Assembly: GCF_030815985.1 (NCBI RefSeq)
Contig: NZ_JAUSXM010000001.1
Coordinates: 6,262,001-6,326,000 of the forward strand
Direction of reading: 5' to 3'
DNA length: 64,000 bases
Source: Paenibacillus sp. W2I17
GTDB lineage: Bacteria > Bacillota > Bacilli > Paenibacillales > Paenibacillaceae
The position numbers and the translations under genes are program-made. How positions within the stretch are numbered: position 1 is the first letter of the stretch; every line of letters starts with the position of its first letter. Positions 17,499 to 26,319 of this stretch are shown one piece after another. The notes below the pieces were generated by a model. The model was not told where the DNA came from. It worked only from the letters and a program-made list of their open reading frames with translations, and ran no database searches.

Positions 17499-17926
17499 AT
17501 GATAAGAGAGGCAGAAGCTAGAGATGCAGCGGTTATCGAAAGGTTATATAAAGAATTATTGCCGAACAACTTAAACACGAAGGTACTGGCAGAACGGATT
17601 GAAGAGGTTCGGAATAACCCAACAGTTTCTTGTTTGTGTATGAAATGTGTGATCAGGTGATCGGCACGGCTCATTTACATATTTGTCTGGATGCTTTGGT
17701 GGAAAATAGACCATTCGGCGTAGTTGAGCGGGTTATCATTACGGAACATGTGCAGAGCAAGGGATATGGATCTGAATTGATGAAACATTTAGAGCATGTA
17801 TGTGAGCAGAAAAATTGTGTGAAGGTGTTTCTTACGAGCGGATCATCCAGAAACGAAGCACATCACTTTTATACGAAATTGGGGTACAACGGAGAATCCA
17901 GCAAGGCATTTAAAAAGTATTTATAA
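17499..17926 (+). pseudogene. GNAT family N-acetyltransferase, frameshifted
   Basis: A third GNAT. The ATG at 17499 follows GGGAGGGGGAGC and opens a frame beginning MIREAEARDAAVIERLYKE, which leaves the family sequence near 17625. The rest (LFVYEMCDQVIGTAHLHICL, the CoA loop EHVQSKGYGSELMKH and HHFYTKLGYNGES) lies in another frame to 17926. Adding one base to the GTTTCTTG stretch at 17625-17632 restores about 142 continuous residues. The break is therefore a single-base deletion, either real or an assembly error. Confidence 0.8.
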
Positions 17927-17967
17927 CTTATAACATTTATCAAGGAAAAGGAAGTAGAAGCAAAGAA

Positions 17968-18705
17968 ATGAAAGATAACAAACATCCGGTTCAAGATGTC
18001 CGACTCATCGTTACCTTGCTCGTGGCTACTTTATGTTGTCTAGGTGTTGTGATGTATTTACGTGCTCAAACAGATACGAATATGTATCGATTTTTAAGTT
18101 GGGACATGTTCCTGGCATGGGTACCATTCATCATCTCATCCTGCATTAGATACATATTCAATAAGAAATTAACCACAACGAGCATGATATGTATGGGGCT
18201 GATGTGTGGAGTATGGCTCTTTTTTCTGCCCAATGCGGCCTACCTTTTTACGGAGATTCTGCATTCATTCAGATATTTTGATGCTCAAGGGGAGGTTAGA
18301 TTTTGGGTTAATATTGATTTTTGGTATGGACTCACCCTGACGTTTGCCGTAGCGATCATCGGATTGCTGCTCTCGACTTGTTCGATCATTCATATCCATG
18401 GAATGTTAAACAAATTAATAAATAGGTACATTAGTATGATGGTTGTCGGTGTTATTTTGCTATTGAGCAGTGTAGGAGTCTACATTGGTAGATTTAATCG
18501 GTGGAATTCGTGGGATATATTAACCCGACCTGGGAAGATTTTCGTGGATCTAATGAATGATTTTAATGCAGCGAACAGCATAATGGTTGAGTTTGTCGCC
18601 ATTGTATTTACGGTTCAACTTTTTGGATACGTTATTTTATCTTTGCTAACAGCAGGGTCTAGCAGTTCATCTTCATTGGAAAGGGCAAAGGATCTGAAAT
18701 TATGA
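17968..18705 (+). CDS. DUF1361 family membrane protein
   Basis: A 245-residue integral membrane protein with six to seven hydrophobic segments. The signatures of the DUF1361 family are present: LSWDMFLAWVPF, WLFFLPNAAYLFTEILH and YIGRFNRWNSWDILTRP. Family function is not known. It ends in an ATGA overlap with the next frame at 18702, so the two are probably translationally coupled. Confidence 0.85.
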   Translation: MKDNKHPVQDVRLIVTLLVATLCCLGVVMYLRAQTDTNMYRFLSWDMFLAWVPFIISSCIRYIFNKKLTTTSMICMGLMCGVWLFFLPNAAYLFTEILHSFRYFDAQGEVRFWVNIDFWYGLTLTFAVAIIGLLLSTCSIIHIHGMLNKLINRYISMMVVGVILLLSSVGVYIGRFNRWNSWDILTRPGKIFVDLMNDFNAANSIMVEFVAIVFTVQLFGYVILSLLTAGSSSSSSLERAKDLKL

Positions 18706-18987
18706 AGGCGATAACGCAGAAAATTACGGAAGAATTGTTGGCTGTGATGTATGTTCAAGAATACAGAAACAGGGCAGACATTAGAGGTTTTCCTTGGTCA
18801 TCCAGCGGATGTGGGCAACATGGATCCCTACTTTTTTTACAATTTTATAAAAACAACGCCAGAGCTTGCATACCTGACTTCGTATTTCGAGAATCCGTTT
18901 AAGGATATGTTGGATTTCTTCGAACGTATGGAGGAACAGCATGTGTTAATTCATGTTTACGGGGTGGCGTATAGAAAAATGATTTGA
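18702..18987 (+). other. Small hypothetical gene, probably frameshifted
   Basis: A short frame starts at ATG 18702, overlapping the previous stop, and reads ITQKITEELLAVM before drifting. From 18751 another frame carries a more protein-like sequence (TGQTLEVFLGHPADVGNMD, then a helix-rich end) to 18987. Removing one T near 18750 would join them into about 94 residues. I do not recognise the family. The second frame could also be an independent 78-residue gene. Confidence 0.5.
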
Positions 18988-19025
18988 TTGCTTTCCATTT
19001 AATTAGAATTGAGGAGGAATTACGT

Positions 19026-19955
19026 ATGAGTTTAACTAAGTGGTCTACAGATATTCTTCAATATGATCTGTCGGATGAATATTCGATTCGCAAAGCTGAT
19101 TTTGCCGAATGGGGATTATATTGCACGGTTTATTATGATATGCGTTATGTCGGATTTTTCAGGGAAGAAGAGTTCAGTTCTCCCAAGATCAGTGCGTACT
19201 GGATTTACAAGGGGGAAAGCAAAATAGGTGGCGTGAGAATGGAGCCTAATCAGATGTATCATTTGTTTTTTGTCCCGCCATTCCAGCAGTGTTTTGAGGT
19301 ATTGAAACTTCTGAAGCATAAATTATTACAGTGGTCGGATCGCACCAAACGTATTCTGACCTTTGAGATTCTTCCAGACCAAGTCGATCTATATGCAAGA
19401 GCTGGATTCTGGCCAGTGGAGTTCAGATGTCGCTGGATGCAGCGGCCTACGGATCATTTTGAAATCGAATGGGACAGCAGGGTAACCGTGAAGAGTCCAG
19501 AGATTATTGAAAGTGAAACCGGCAATAGAAAATATGTGAATGAAGATGAAATTGCTCAATGTGACCTGGAGAGTTTTGCAGGAAGTCTTGAAGCTACACG
19601 AAGAAATAAAACCTCCCTTGCAGATTTTATACCAAGCGATGATCCTAATTATACCAATGAAATTCTGACTCAAGCCTCCACGCTTGTATATGACAAGGAA
19701 ACGGGACAGCTTATTGCAAATTGTCGCTTGTGCTTGCAAGATAATCAGGCTGCTGTGTATAGCATAGGTGTTCGTCCGGCCTATAGAGGAAGAGGGCTTG
19801 CTACACTGATGTTACAGAGAGCATTAAATGAACTTAAAGGTAAGTATCCCGTGCTGCGATTGTATGTGATGCAAGGAAATGATGCGGAGTCCGTGTATCT
19901 GAATCTGGGCTTTAATTCCGGGTGTGCAGGAGATTCAGACGATGTATATTCCTGA
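19026..19955 (+). CDS. GNAT family N-acetyltransferase, two-domain
   Basis: A 309-residue protein with a full GNAT domain in its C-terminal half: SIGVRPAYRGRGLATLMLQR (acetyl-CoA loop) and GNDAESVYLNLGFNSG. The N-terminal half looks like a second, degenerate GNAT fold containing IGGVRMEPNQMYHLFFVPPF. The start at ATG 19026 is set by GAGGAGGAATTACGT. The next gene starts 12 bp after its stop, so the two may share a transcript. Confidence 0.82.
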   Translation: MSLTKWSTDILQYDLSDEYSIRKADFAEWGLYCTVYYDMRYVGFFREEEFSSPKISAYWIYKGESKIGGVRMEPNQMYHLFFVPPFQQCFEVLKLLKHKLLQWSDRTKRILTFEILPDQVDLYARAGFWPVEFRCRWMQRPTDHFEIEWDSRVTVKSPEIIESETGNRKYVNEDEIAQCDLESFAGSLEATRRNKTSLADFIPSDDPNYTNEILTQASTLVYDKETGQLIANCRLCLQDNQAAVYSIGVRPAYRGRGLATLMLQRALNELKGKYPVLRLYVMQGNDAESVYLNLGFNSGCAGDSDDVYS

Positions 19956-19967
19956 GGATGAATCACA

Positions 19968-20708
19968 ATGAAGGTTGCCATCTTAACCGATATTCATGGG
20001 AATGTTCCTGCGCTTCAAGCGGTATTGGTTGATATCGATTCCAGAGGAGACATTGAGCATACATTTTGTTTGGGAGATATGATCGGTATTGGCCCGTACT
20101 CCAATGAAGTGATCGAGATGTTGTACAGCCGTGAAAATATGATAGCGATTTCGGGGAATCACGAAGAGGCCGTATTGAGTTTGCTTCAAAATAAGGGTCC
20201 ATTAAAAGGGCACAAAGGCATGGCGGAGCATCACGAATGGATTGGTCGGCATTTGAGTGCAGAATCGATCAAGAAAATTCAAGCTCTACCGAAATTCGTT
20301 GAAAAAGAGGTAGAAGGACATCGGTTCCTTTTGACTCACTATCATATGAACAACGACAAGTTGGATGTCATTGATAAAGAACCATCCGGGACCAAATTGG
20401 ATGCAAGATATCAGGGGACGGCCCATGATTTGGTTTGTTTTGGTCATTACCATATTCTTCATTATTATAAGACAGATCAAAGAGTATATATGAATCCGGG
20501 CGCTCTAGGCTGTAACGATCTTGCCATAGCTAGATATGGCATCGTGGATCTCCAAGAGGGCAAAGTGGACGTGAAATTCATTGGCGTTCCATATGACAAC
20601 ATGGAGTATCTGAAATCGTATGAACGGTTGAACGTTCCGGATCGGGCTTTTATTTTGAAGGCATTCCATGGGAATCAGTTGGAGAGAGAGGATAGTGAAC
20701 GTTCGTAG
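19968..20708 (+). CDS. Metallophosphoesterase family protein
   Basis: A 246-residue calcineurin-like phosphoesterase of the YfcE/diadenosine-tetraphosphatase-like type. Metal ligands appear in order: TDIHGN (DxH), CLGDMIG (GD), SGNHEE (GNH), LTHYH and FGHYH. The fold is complete. It is probably a cytoplasmic phosphodiesterase or phosphatase; substrate unknown. Confidence 0.88.
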   Translation: MKVAILTDIHGNVPALQAVLVDIDSRGDIEHTFCLGDMIGIGPYSNEVIEMLYSRENMIAISGNHEEAVLSLLQNKGPLKGHKGMAEHHEWIGRHLSAESIKKIQALPKFVEKEVEGHRFLLTHYHMNNDKLDVIDKEPSGTKLDARYQGTAHDLVCFGHYHILHYYKTDQRVYMNPGALGCNDLAIARYGIVDLQEGKVDVKFIGVPYDNMEYLKSYERLNVPDRAFILKAFHGNQLEREDSERS

Positions 20709-20742
20709 CAATGTGCTGCTACTTTGGAAAGGAGAGATGTAC

Positions 20743-20892
20743 TTGGGAATGATCATTATGTTGGTGGTGTATCTGTTCCTCGGTATTTATGTTGTGAAAG
20801 TTGGAATAGATAACTCAAAAAATAGCCAGCACACCAAAGAGATATTATCAGAGTTAAGGGAAATTAAGGACCTGTTGAAAGAGCAAAGGTAA
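20743..20892 (+). CDS. Small single-pass membrane protein
   Basis: About 49 residues: a hydrophobic segment (MIIMLVVYLFLGIYVVKVG), then a hydrophilic, probably coiled-coil tail with KEILSELREIKDLLKEQR. I choose TTG 20743, since AAAGGAGAG ends at 20736; ATG 20737 is too close and ATG 20749 a little far. It may share a transcript with the phosphoesterase. Function unknown; the layout resembles small scaffold proteins of Bacillales. Confidence 0.6.
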   Translation: MGMIIMLVVYLFLGIYVVKVGIDNSKNSQHTKEILSELREIKDLLKEQR

Positions 20893-20946
20893 AGATTGAT
20901 TAGGCTTGTGCTTCAAAATTAGCTGAGGAGCAGCATTTTCCGATGA

Positions 20947-20976
20947 CTCCCTCTCCTGTAGGTCAGGAAAGGGAGA
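20947..20976. terminator. Hairpin between convergent genes
   Basis: CTCCCTCTCCTG pairs with CAGGAAAGGGAG (one mismatch) around a short loop. It lies between two genes that converge. The following T-run is poor. Confidence 0.55.
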
Positions 20977-20996
20977 TTCTTGTGCAGCTAGCCACT

Positions 20997-21899
20997 TTAA
21001 CCCAATACACGAATAACAATATCCTGATCATGGTTACCAAAACCGGCACCATAGATCGTTAATCCTCCTACGTTGGGGCTTTCCTCGTCAACTGTGAAGC
21101 GAAGCGTCCAGAACGGTTCGCTAAGCTTAATATCCGCGAGAGTAACGTCTGACATCCGCTCACCATCCATATAGGTACCGTAGGCATCAATACGAATAGT
21201 CTTCAACAATCCATACTGATTCACATTGCGATGCCACCATTCTGGCGTATATTTGCCGCGTGCTGCTCTGCCAAAGTCGGCAGGGCTTGTCCACGTTCCA
21301 AGTGAAATGCCATTGAAGGTGAAACGAATATCCGAAGGCCAATGATCTCGCAATCCCGGAGCTTCAGACGCCAGTTCCATCGAAATTTCAATAGCATCGG
21401 TTGTCTGATCCGGTAGTACAAAGTTAGGTGTTTTATATTCAACATAGCCCTTCCCAAACCACAGGATAGCGGCGTGTACCCGCTCGGGATCAAGGAAGTA
21501 ACGTGGATCATCCCATACGCCGATTTCTTTCTCAAGTGTTCCTAGCCCACAGGTAGGGTGGATATCAAAAGCAGTGTAGTGTCCAACGGCTATCGTCTGT
21601 TCTCTGGTTCGTGAAGTTTGGCTTGCGGATGGCAGCTCGATCTCAATCTGATTTTGCTTGAGGTAACATAATTTGTGCGTCCCTCCGTTGATCCGAACTC
21701 GTCTGCTCCCAATTAGACCCGCATCCTCCAGTTTGCGAATATGCATCGTGACAATAGAGGGGCTAAGCTCTAAGGCTGCGGCAATATCCTTCACATTCAT
21801 TTCGCGATCTGCAATCATATCCATGATTCTCCATCTGACTTCGCTTGCAAGCGCCTCATATAAAGGAAGGAACTGGGGCTCTCCATTTGCTTTGATCAT
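20997..21899 (-). CDS. ArsR-type transcriptional regulator with C-terminal sensor domain
   Basis: A 300-residue regulator. Residues 10-75 form a winged helix of the ArsR type (YEALASEVRWRIMDMIAD, then DIAAALELSPSIVTMHIRKL). The remaining 220 residues form an uncommon C-terminal domain rich in beta strands and aromatic residues (ILWFGKGYVEYKTPNF, FTFNGISLGTWTSPADFG), which may bind a sugar or effector. The gene is divergent from the GH43 glycosidase, sharing a 180-bp spacer, so it most likely controls that gene. No metal-binding Cys cluster is seen, so metal sensing is unlikely. Confidence 0.85.
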   Translation of the reverse strand: MIKANGEPQFLPLYEALASEVRWRIMDMIADREMNVKDIAAALELSPSIVTMHIRKLEDAGLIGSRRVRINGGTHKLCYLKQNQIEIELPSASQTSRTREQTIAVGHYTAFDIHPTCGLGTLEKEIGVWDDPRYFLDPERVHAAILWFGKGYVEYKTPNFVLPDQTTDAIEISMELASEAPGLRDHWPSDIRFTFNGISLGTWTSPADFGRAARGKYTPEWWHRNVNQYGLLKTIRIDAYGTYMDGERMSDVTLADIKLSEPFWTLRFTVDEESPNVGGLTIYGAGFGNHDQDIVIRVLG

Positions 21900-22079
21900 C
21901 TGTACAACTCCCTACCCTCAATCTTCTAAAATCACATATATATTAATTTAATAAAATTAGCTCCAAGATGCAATCCATATTCATTGCATGTTTATGCCCG
22001 ATGGTGTTTAATTTTTGTAGTTGTTACGAAATTGAATTCTTATATATATGAATTTTATAATAAGAGATGGAGTGGAGTA

Positions 22080-23570
22080 ATGAAATACAATAACCCTGTT
22101 GTAAAAGGTTTTTATCCAGACCCTAGTGTGATTAAGGTGCACGATACCTACTATATGGTGTGTAGTTCTTTTCAATATTTTCCGTGCGTACCGCTCTTTG
22201 AAAGCAAGGATCTGCTGAATTGGAAGCAGATTGGTCACTGCCTGACTCGTAAAAGCCAGATTCAGCTCGAGACGGTGAACAGCTCCGGGGGTGTATTTGC
22301 CCCAACCATCAGGCATAATGACGGGCGTTTTTATATGGTCACAACGAATGATACGACGCATCAAAATTTCTATGTCTGGACGGATAATATCTACGGAGAA
22401 TGGTCTGAGCCTATCTATGTGGATCAAGGCGGAATTGATCCCGATTTGTATTTTGAAGATGGAAAGACCTTGTTTATGAGTAACGGGGTGGATGATAATG
22501 GCGTTGGTGGAATTGTCCAGTGCGAGCTTGAAATTGAAACTGGCCGCAAACTGACCCCAAGTTGTTCGATATGGAACGGAACAGGTGGACGATATCTGGA
22601 AAGTCCGCATCTCTATAAAATGAACGGTTATTATTACCTGCTTGCAGCTGAAGGCGGCACCGAATATGGTCATATGGTTACGTATGCTCGGGGCACTTCT
22701 ACTTGGGGACCGTTCGAAGCCTATGCGCACAATCCAGTTCTGACCAACCGCAATCTGGGAGGTTATGAGTTGCAGGGAGTAGGGCATGGTGATCTGGTTC
22801 AGGATGATCGGGGGAACTGGTGGCTCTTTCACCTGGGATTCCGACAGATTGGCAGATGGGCTACGTACCATCATTTGGGCCGAGAAGTATTTCTGACTCC
22901 AATTACGTTTGGTGAAGATGGATGGTTTACAGCTGGGCATGAAGGCACAACACTGACGAGTTTTGAGACCAATCGTATCCCGGATACGGTGGTCCAGCAG
23001 GATAAGAAGAATTATACGTTTGAAAATACAGACTGGAACCTCGACTGGTGTTACCTTCGTCATCCAAATAAAGAGCATTATCAGCTTGAATCAGATAAGC
23101 TTACGCTAACAGGAACCGATGTAACGCTGGACGTTCCGGCATCCCCAACGTTCATCGGGTTACGTCAAAAAGACTTTAATGCAACAATTACAGTTGATGT
23201 CAGTGTAACGAATGGAGAAGCCGGTATCACGATCTACATGGATGAGAATCATCATTATGAATTGGCTATTGGTGGACAGCAGGACGGTTATAAGGTGATC
23301 GAGCGTCTAAATATCGGTGATATCAAATCAATAGAACATGAAGTGGATCTGGGAAATAAACAGCATGCAACGCTGTTGATCCGCTCAAGCCAAGAACGCT
23401 ACAGTTTCCTGTTTCAAGCAGATGGTGAAGAGATTCTGCTGGGCACGGCACAGACGAGATACCTATCCTCGGAGGTGGCAGGAGGTTTTACAGGCGTACT
23501 TATTGGGTTATACGCGAGCGGGCAAGATACTTCAGCTGAGTTCACAAATTTCAAGTGTGAATATCAATGA
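22080..23570 (+). CDS. Glycoside hydrolase family 43 (beta-xylosidase/arabinofuranosidase)
   Basis: A 496-residue GH43 enzyme without a signal peptide, thus cytoplasmic, acting on short xylo- or arabino-oligosaccharides. The three catalytic acids of the five-bladed propeller are visible: the base Asp in FYPDPSVIK, the modulating Asp in GGIDPDLYF and the acid Glu in LESPHLYKM. The C-terminal 190 residues form a beta-sandwich (LRQKDFNATITVDVSV onward) as in XynB-type xylosidases. The start is ATG 22080 after AGATGGAGTGGAGT; the upstream in-frame ATG at 21984 has no such signal. A hairpin follows. Confidence 0.93.
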   Translation: MKYNNPVVKGFYPDPSVIKVHDTYYMVCSSFQYFPCVPLFESKDLLNWKQIGHCLTRKSQIQLETVNSSGGVFAPTIRHNDGRFYMVTTNDTTHQNFYVWTDNIYGEWSEPIYVDQGGIDPDLYFEDGKTLFMSNGVDDNGVGGIVQCELEIETGRKLTPSCSIWNGTGGRYLESPHLYKMNGYYYLLAAEGGTEYGHMVTYARGTSTWGPFEAYAHNPVLTNRNLGGYELQGVGHGDLVQDDRGNWWLFHLGFRQIGRWATYHHLGREVFLTPITFGEDGWFTAGHEGTTLTSFETNRIPDTVVQQDKKNYTFENTDWNLDWCYLRHPNKEHYQLESDKLTLTGTDVTLDVPASPTFIGLRQKDFNATITVDVSVTNGEAGITIYMDENHHYELAIGGQQDGYKVIERLNIGDIKSIEHEVDLGNKQHATLLIRSSQERYSFLFQADGEEILLGTAQTRYLSSEVAGGFTGVLIGLYASGQDTSAEFTNFKCEYQ

Positions 23571-23575
23571 GAAGT

Positions 23576-23610
23576 TAAGGGGAGGGCCTAAGGGTCCTTC
23601 TCTTTTTTTA
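23576..23610 (+). terminator. Rho-independent terminator after GH43 gene
   Basis: GGGGAGGGCC pairs imperfectly with GGGTCCTTCTC across a TAA loop and is followed by a run of seven T. Confidence 0.7.
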
Positions 23611-23776
23611 AATTTGTGTCAAAATATAGATATATTAATAGAGGCCAGTAGAGATTTAACTTGGAAAAAGCTCCTGTTATCTATATGGCATCACTAAATA
23701 ATCTACATGTAACAAAAGGGTAAAAGAACGTGTTATTTAATTATATAGCTTGATTGGATAACCAAGGAGGAGTTGT

Positions 23777-24322
23777 ATGGAGGATCAATGGAGTATTGCA
23801 AAGTATGATCCGAAATGGCGTGATTTGTTTCTCGAAACGGGTTCGAAATTAAGAGAAGCGTTAGGAGAAAAGGCCGTACGGATTGATCATGTTGGGTCCA
23901 CTTCAATTGTGGGAATAGACGCCAAACCCATCATAGATATACAAATATCAGTTTCTAATCATGAGAATCTGTTGGACTACAAACGTGAGATCGAAACAGT
24001 CGGATTTGTATTCAGAGCAGAAAATCCGGATAAGACTAAACGTTACTTTCGTGAAGAACCCGGAAGCAGAAGGATACATATACACGTTAGACAGGCAGGC
24101 AGTTTCTCCGAACAGATGACCTTGCTGTTCAGAGACTATTTAAGGGAGCACCCAGAAGATTGTTTGAACTATGCGGAAGAAAAGCACAGACTCATGTCAT
24201 TGTATAAAGATCAGCGTCCCAAATATGTTGAAGGAAAAGGACCAATGGTGTGGAGCATATTACAGAGAGCACATCGTTGGTCTCAAGAAATCGGATGGCA
24301 GCCGGCAAAATCTGACGCATGA
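23777..24322 (+). CDS. GrpB family (UPF0157) nucleotidyltransferase-like protein
   Basis: A 181-residue GrpB-type protein of the nucleotidyltransferase superfamily. Motifs: IDHVGSTSIVGIDAKPIIDI (the GS and DxD-like region) and HIHVRQAGS. Many bacteria carry it; the biochemical role is unsettled. CAAGGAGGAGTTGT precedes the ATG. Confidence 0.9.
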   Translation: MEDQWSIAKYDPKWRDLFLETGSKLREALGEKAVRIDHVGSTSIVGIDAKPIIDIQISVSNHENLLDYKREIETVGFVFRAENPDKTKRYFREEPGSRRIHIHVRQAGSFSEQMTLLFRDYLREHPEDCLNYAEEKHRLMSLYKDQRPKYVEGKGPMVWSILQRAHRWSQEIGWQPAKSDA

Positions 24323-24363
24323 GCACATCCAATGAATAGAGATAACTGTATTGGAGTGATGAG

Positions 24364-24786
24364 ATGAACATGGGAAGAAAGCTGATGACAACCGTTCTAA
24401 CCATCATTTGTTTTACTTTGGCTGCAAGTCTCATATCGATGAATGAAACCTACAGTTTTGATTTTTACATTCTTATTTATCCGATATACGCGACTCCCTT
24501 GATCCTGTTGATCGGGCTACCTTTATCGATATTGCTAGACTATCTGCTCAGCCGAATACAATTCCCTAATCATGTGTTGTATCTAAGTACGAGGATATTA
24601 GGCTATGCATGTGCTGGAGTTTTGGGCATGTACATCTATTATCTGGTCATGGGCGCAGGAGAAGCAATCTTGAATTTCAAAGAGACGTTAGTTCTGACCT
24701 TATTTGGCGTTCTTGCCGCTATCCTATTTGTACTGATCGATATGGGATTGGAAGTTTTGTTAAAGGTACGAAGAAGAAAGAGTTGA
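24364..24786 (+). CDS. Hypothetical four-helix membrane protein
   Basis: A 140-residue protein with four clear hydrophobic segments (residues about 5-25, 33-58, 75-97, 108-130) and a basic C-terminus (KVRRRKS). GGAGTGATGAG precedes the ATG. I do not recognise the family. It lies in a run of co-directional genes from GrpB to the isochorismatase-like enzyme. Confidence 0.75.
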   Translation: MNMGRKLMTTVLTIICFTLAASLISMNETYSFDFYILIYPIYATPLILLIGLPLSILLDYLLSRIQFPNHVLYLSTRILGYACAGVLGMYIYYLVMGAGEAILNFKETLVLTLFGVLAAILFVLIDMGLEVLLKVRRRKS

Positions 24787-24816
24787 ATTAAATTGATTTG
24801 TTAGGAGGAAAGCAAG

Positions 24817-25338
24817 ATGACAACGCATTGTGCACTTCTAATTATTGACGTACAGGTAGCGATGTTTGATGAAGCAGATCCCGTATATCAAGGGGAACGA
24901 TTGCTTCAAAAGATCCAGGTGTTAATTGCCAGGGCCCGTGAAGCAGAGCATTCCATCATATATATCCAACACTGCGAAGGGCCAGGCAGTCCACTGGAAC
25001 GAGGAACACTGGGGTGGGCCATTCATCCGTCCATCACACCGATTGCTGGTGACCTCGTTATCGAAAAAGAGACACCGGATTCGTTTCACAAAACCAATCT
25101 GCATCTGAAATTGCAAGAAGATGGCGTGACGGAGTTGATTCTCGCGGGTATGCAGACTGAGGTATGTGTAGACACGACTTGCCGCAGAGCGTTCAGTCTG
25201 GGATACACGGTCAATCTGGTCCAAGATGCGCACAGCACATGGAATTCAAAGACACTTAAAGCGGAGCAGATTATTGCACATCATAATACGGTACTGAGAT
25301 TGTTTGCCAACGTGGTGGATACGGAGAATGCGCTGTAA
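24817..25338 (+). CDS. Isochorismatase-family cysteine hydrolase
   Basis: A 173-residue hydrolase with the catalytic triad visible: Asp in LLIIDVQVAMF, Lys near IEKETPDSFHKT, and Cys in AGMQTEVCVDTTCR, preceded by the usual cis-peptide region. The family includes nicotinamidases, N-carbamoylsarcosine amidases and isochorismatases; the substrate here is not evident. TTAGGAGGAAAGCAAG precedes the ATG. Its stop overlaps the next start by one base. Confidence 0.9.
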   Translation: MTTHCALLIIDVQVAMFDEADPVYQGERLLQKIQVLIARAREAEHSIIYIQHCEGPGSPLERGTLGWAIHPSITPIAGDLVIEKETPDSFHKTNLHLKLQEDGVTELILAGMQTEVCVDTTCRRAFSLGYTVNLVQDAHSTWNSKTLKAEQIIAHHNTVLRLFANVVDTENAL

Positions 25339-25820
25339 TGCTAGGAAAACGTAGGCGATTCTGGTTTTTCATAGGTGCGGCAATCATGTTTTTGTATTTT
25401 CTAATCACGAGTAACTCAGATCCAAATAAGCCGATTTCAAGAAATCAAGTGATAAGCACAGAGATGAGCATAGTCGTGTACACCAGGACAGGCGACGGTG
25501 GAGCACACGTTAGCATTGACAATGTTACGTTAAGTAAAGAAGACATTAGCCGTATAGTCGGCTGGCTGAATGCAGCCCCGGAATCAGCCAAAATACCAGT
25601 AGATGATGTCACAGGAAGCATTAGTGCAGGAATTGCTTTGAGATTAAAGCATAACGCTGAAATTACAATTCAATACAATCGGAAACAGATTATTGTATCC
25701 AGAAAAAGCAGATTTAATAGAGATTCGAAATATATACTTGATCAAAAGGACTTAAGAGACTTTATGGATCAAAAGTTGGAAGGGACATATTTTGGTGAAG
25801 ATACCGTTAGTGTTGAATAA
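25338..25820 (+). CDS. Hypothetical membrane-anchored protein
   Basis: A 160-residue protein with an N-terminal membrane anchor (FWFFIGAAIMFLYFLI after a basic start) and an extracytoplasmic domain of about 130 residues. That domain contains SIVVYTRTGDGGAHVSIDN, suggestive of a small beta-rich fold. The ATG shares an A with the preceding TAA, so it is coupled to the hydrolase gene. I do not recognise the family. Confidence 0.7.
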   Translation: MLGKRRRFWFFIGAAIMFLYFLITSNSDPNKPISRNQVISTEMSIVVYTRTGDGGAHVSIDNVTLSKEDISRIVGWLNAAPESAKIPVDDVTGSISAGIALRLKHNAEITIQYNRKQIIVSRKSRFNRDSKYILDQKDLRDFMDQKLEGTYFGEDTVSVE

Positions 25821-25832
25821 GGGGGAAATGTA

Positions 25833-26111
25833 TTGACAATTAACAAAAGAATAATGAATCTATCAGCCTGGCTTGCTGTATTAGCCATCCTATGTATTCC
25901 TGGAACTTTACATACTGAAGATGGACCGCTCCGAACAGAGTATGGTTTCCCGCTCCGATTTTTTACGGATTATCATTATGCTAATTCTGAGGGAACTATC
26001 TGGTTTATATCTGGTATCTATTTAAATGTACTTCTATATTTGTTCAATGTCCTGTTTATTTATGCAGGAATTCATGTAATCTTCTATATAAAAAAGAAAT
26101 TAACTAAATAA
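25833..26111 (+). CDS. Hypothetical two-helix membrane protein
   Basis: A 92-residue protein starting at TTG 25833 after GGGGGAA. It has a hydrophobic N-terminal segment (residues 8-24, possibly a signal anchor) and a second span near 58-82, ending in a lysine tail. It lies 12 bp after the preceding gene. Family unknown. Confidence 0.65.
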   Translation: MTINKRIMNLSAWLAVLAILCIPGTLHTEDGPLRTEYGFPLRFFTDYHYANSEGTIWFISGIYLNVLLYLFNVLFIYAGIHVIFYIKKKLTK

Positions 26112-26119
26112 ATTGAACT

Positions 26120-26277
26120 GAATATTTACACGAAACGGAGAGGACAGAAAAAACCTGAAGAAGCGAAGTGTTCGCCTTTATCCCCGGAGTTTCCCATTAT
26201 AAAATGAATCAAAAAAATCTGGGGATAACAGCGATCGGAAGGTTGTTCTGTCATCGGAGTGGTAAGTGTAAATATTC
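26120..26277. repeat. 158-bp inverted-repeat element (MITE-like)
   Basis: The ends are a perfect 12-bp inverted repeat, GAATATTTACAC and GTGTAAATATTC. Inside, further arms match: GGACAGAA with TTCTGTC, and TTATCCCC with GGGGATAA, so nearly the whole element can fold into a long hairpin. It has no reading frame. It resembles a miniature inverted-repeat element or a dispersed intergenic repeat; AT-rich flanks (AATTGAACT / AATAGTTTAATT) adjoin it. Confidence 0.75.
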
Positions 26278-26319
26278 AATAGTTTAATTTATTTAGAATA
26301 TAAAGATGGAGTGATTACG

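Noticed and set aside
20997..21899. Metal-responsive ArsR repressor
   Set aside because: No cysteine or histidine metal site typical of ArsR/SmtB sensors is present, and the neighbour is a glycosidase.
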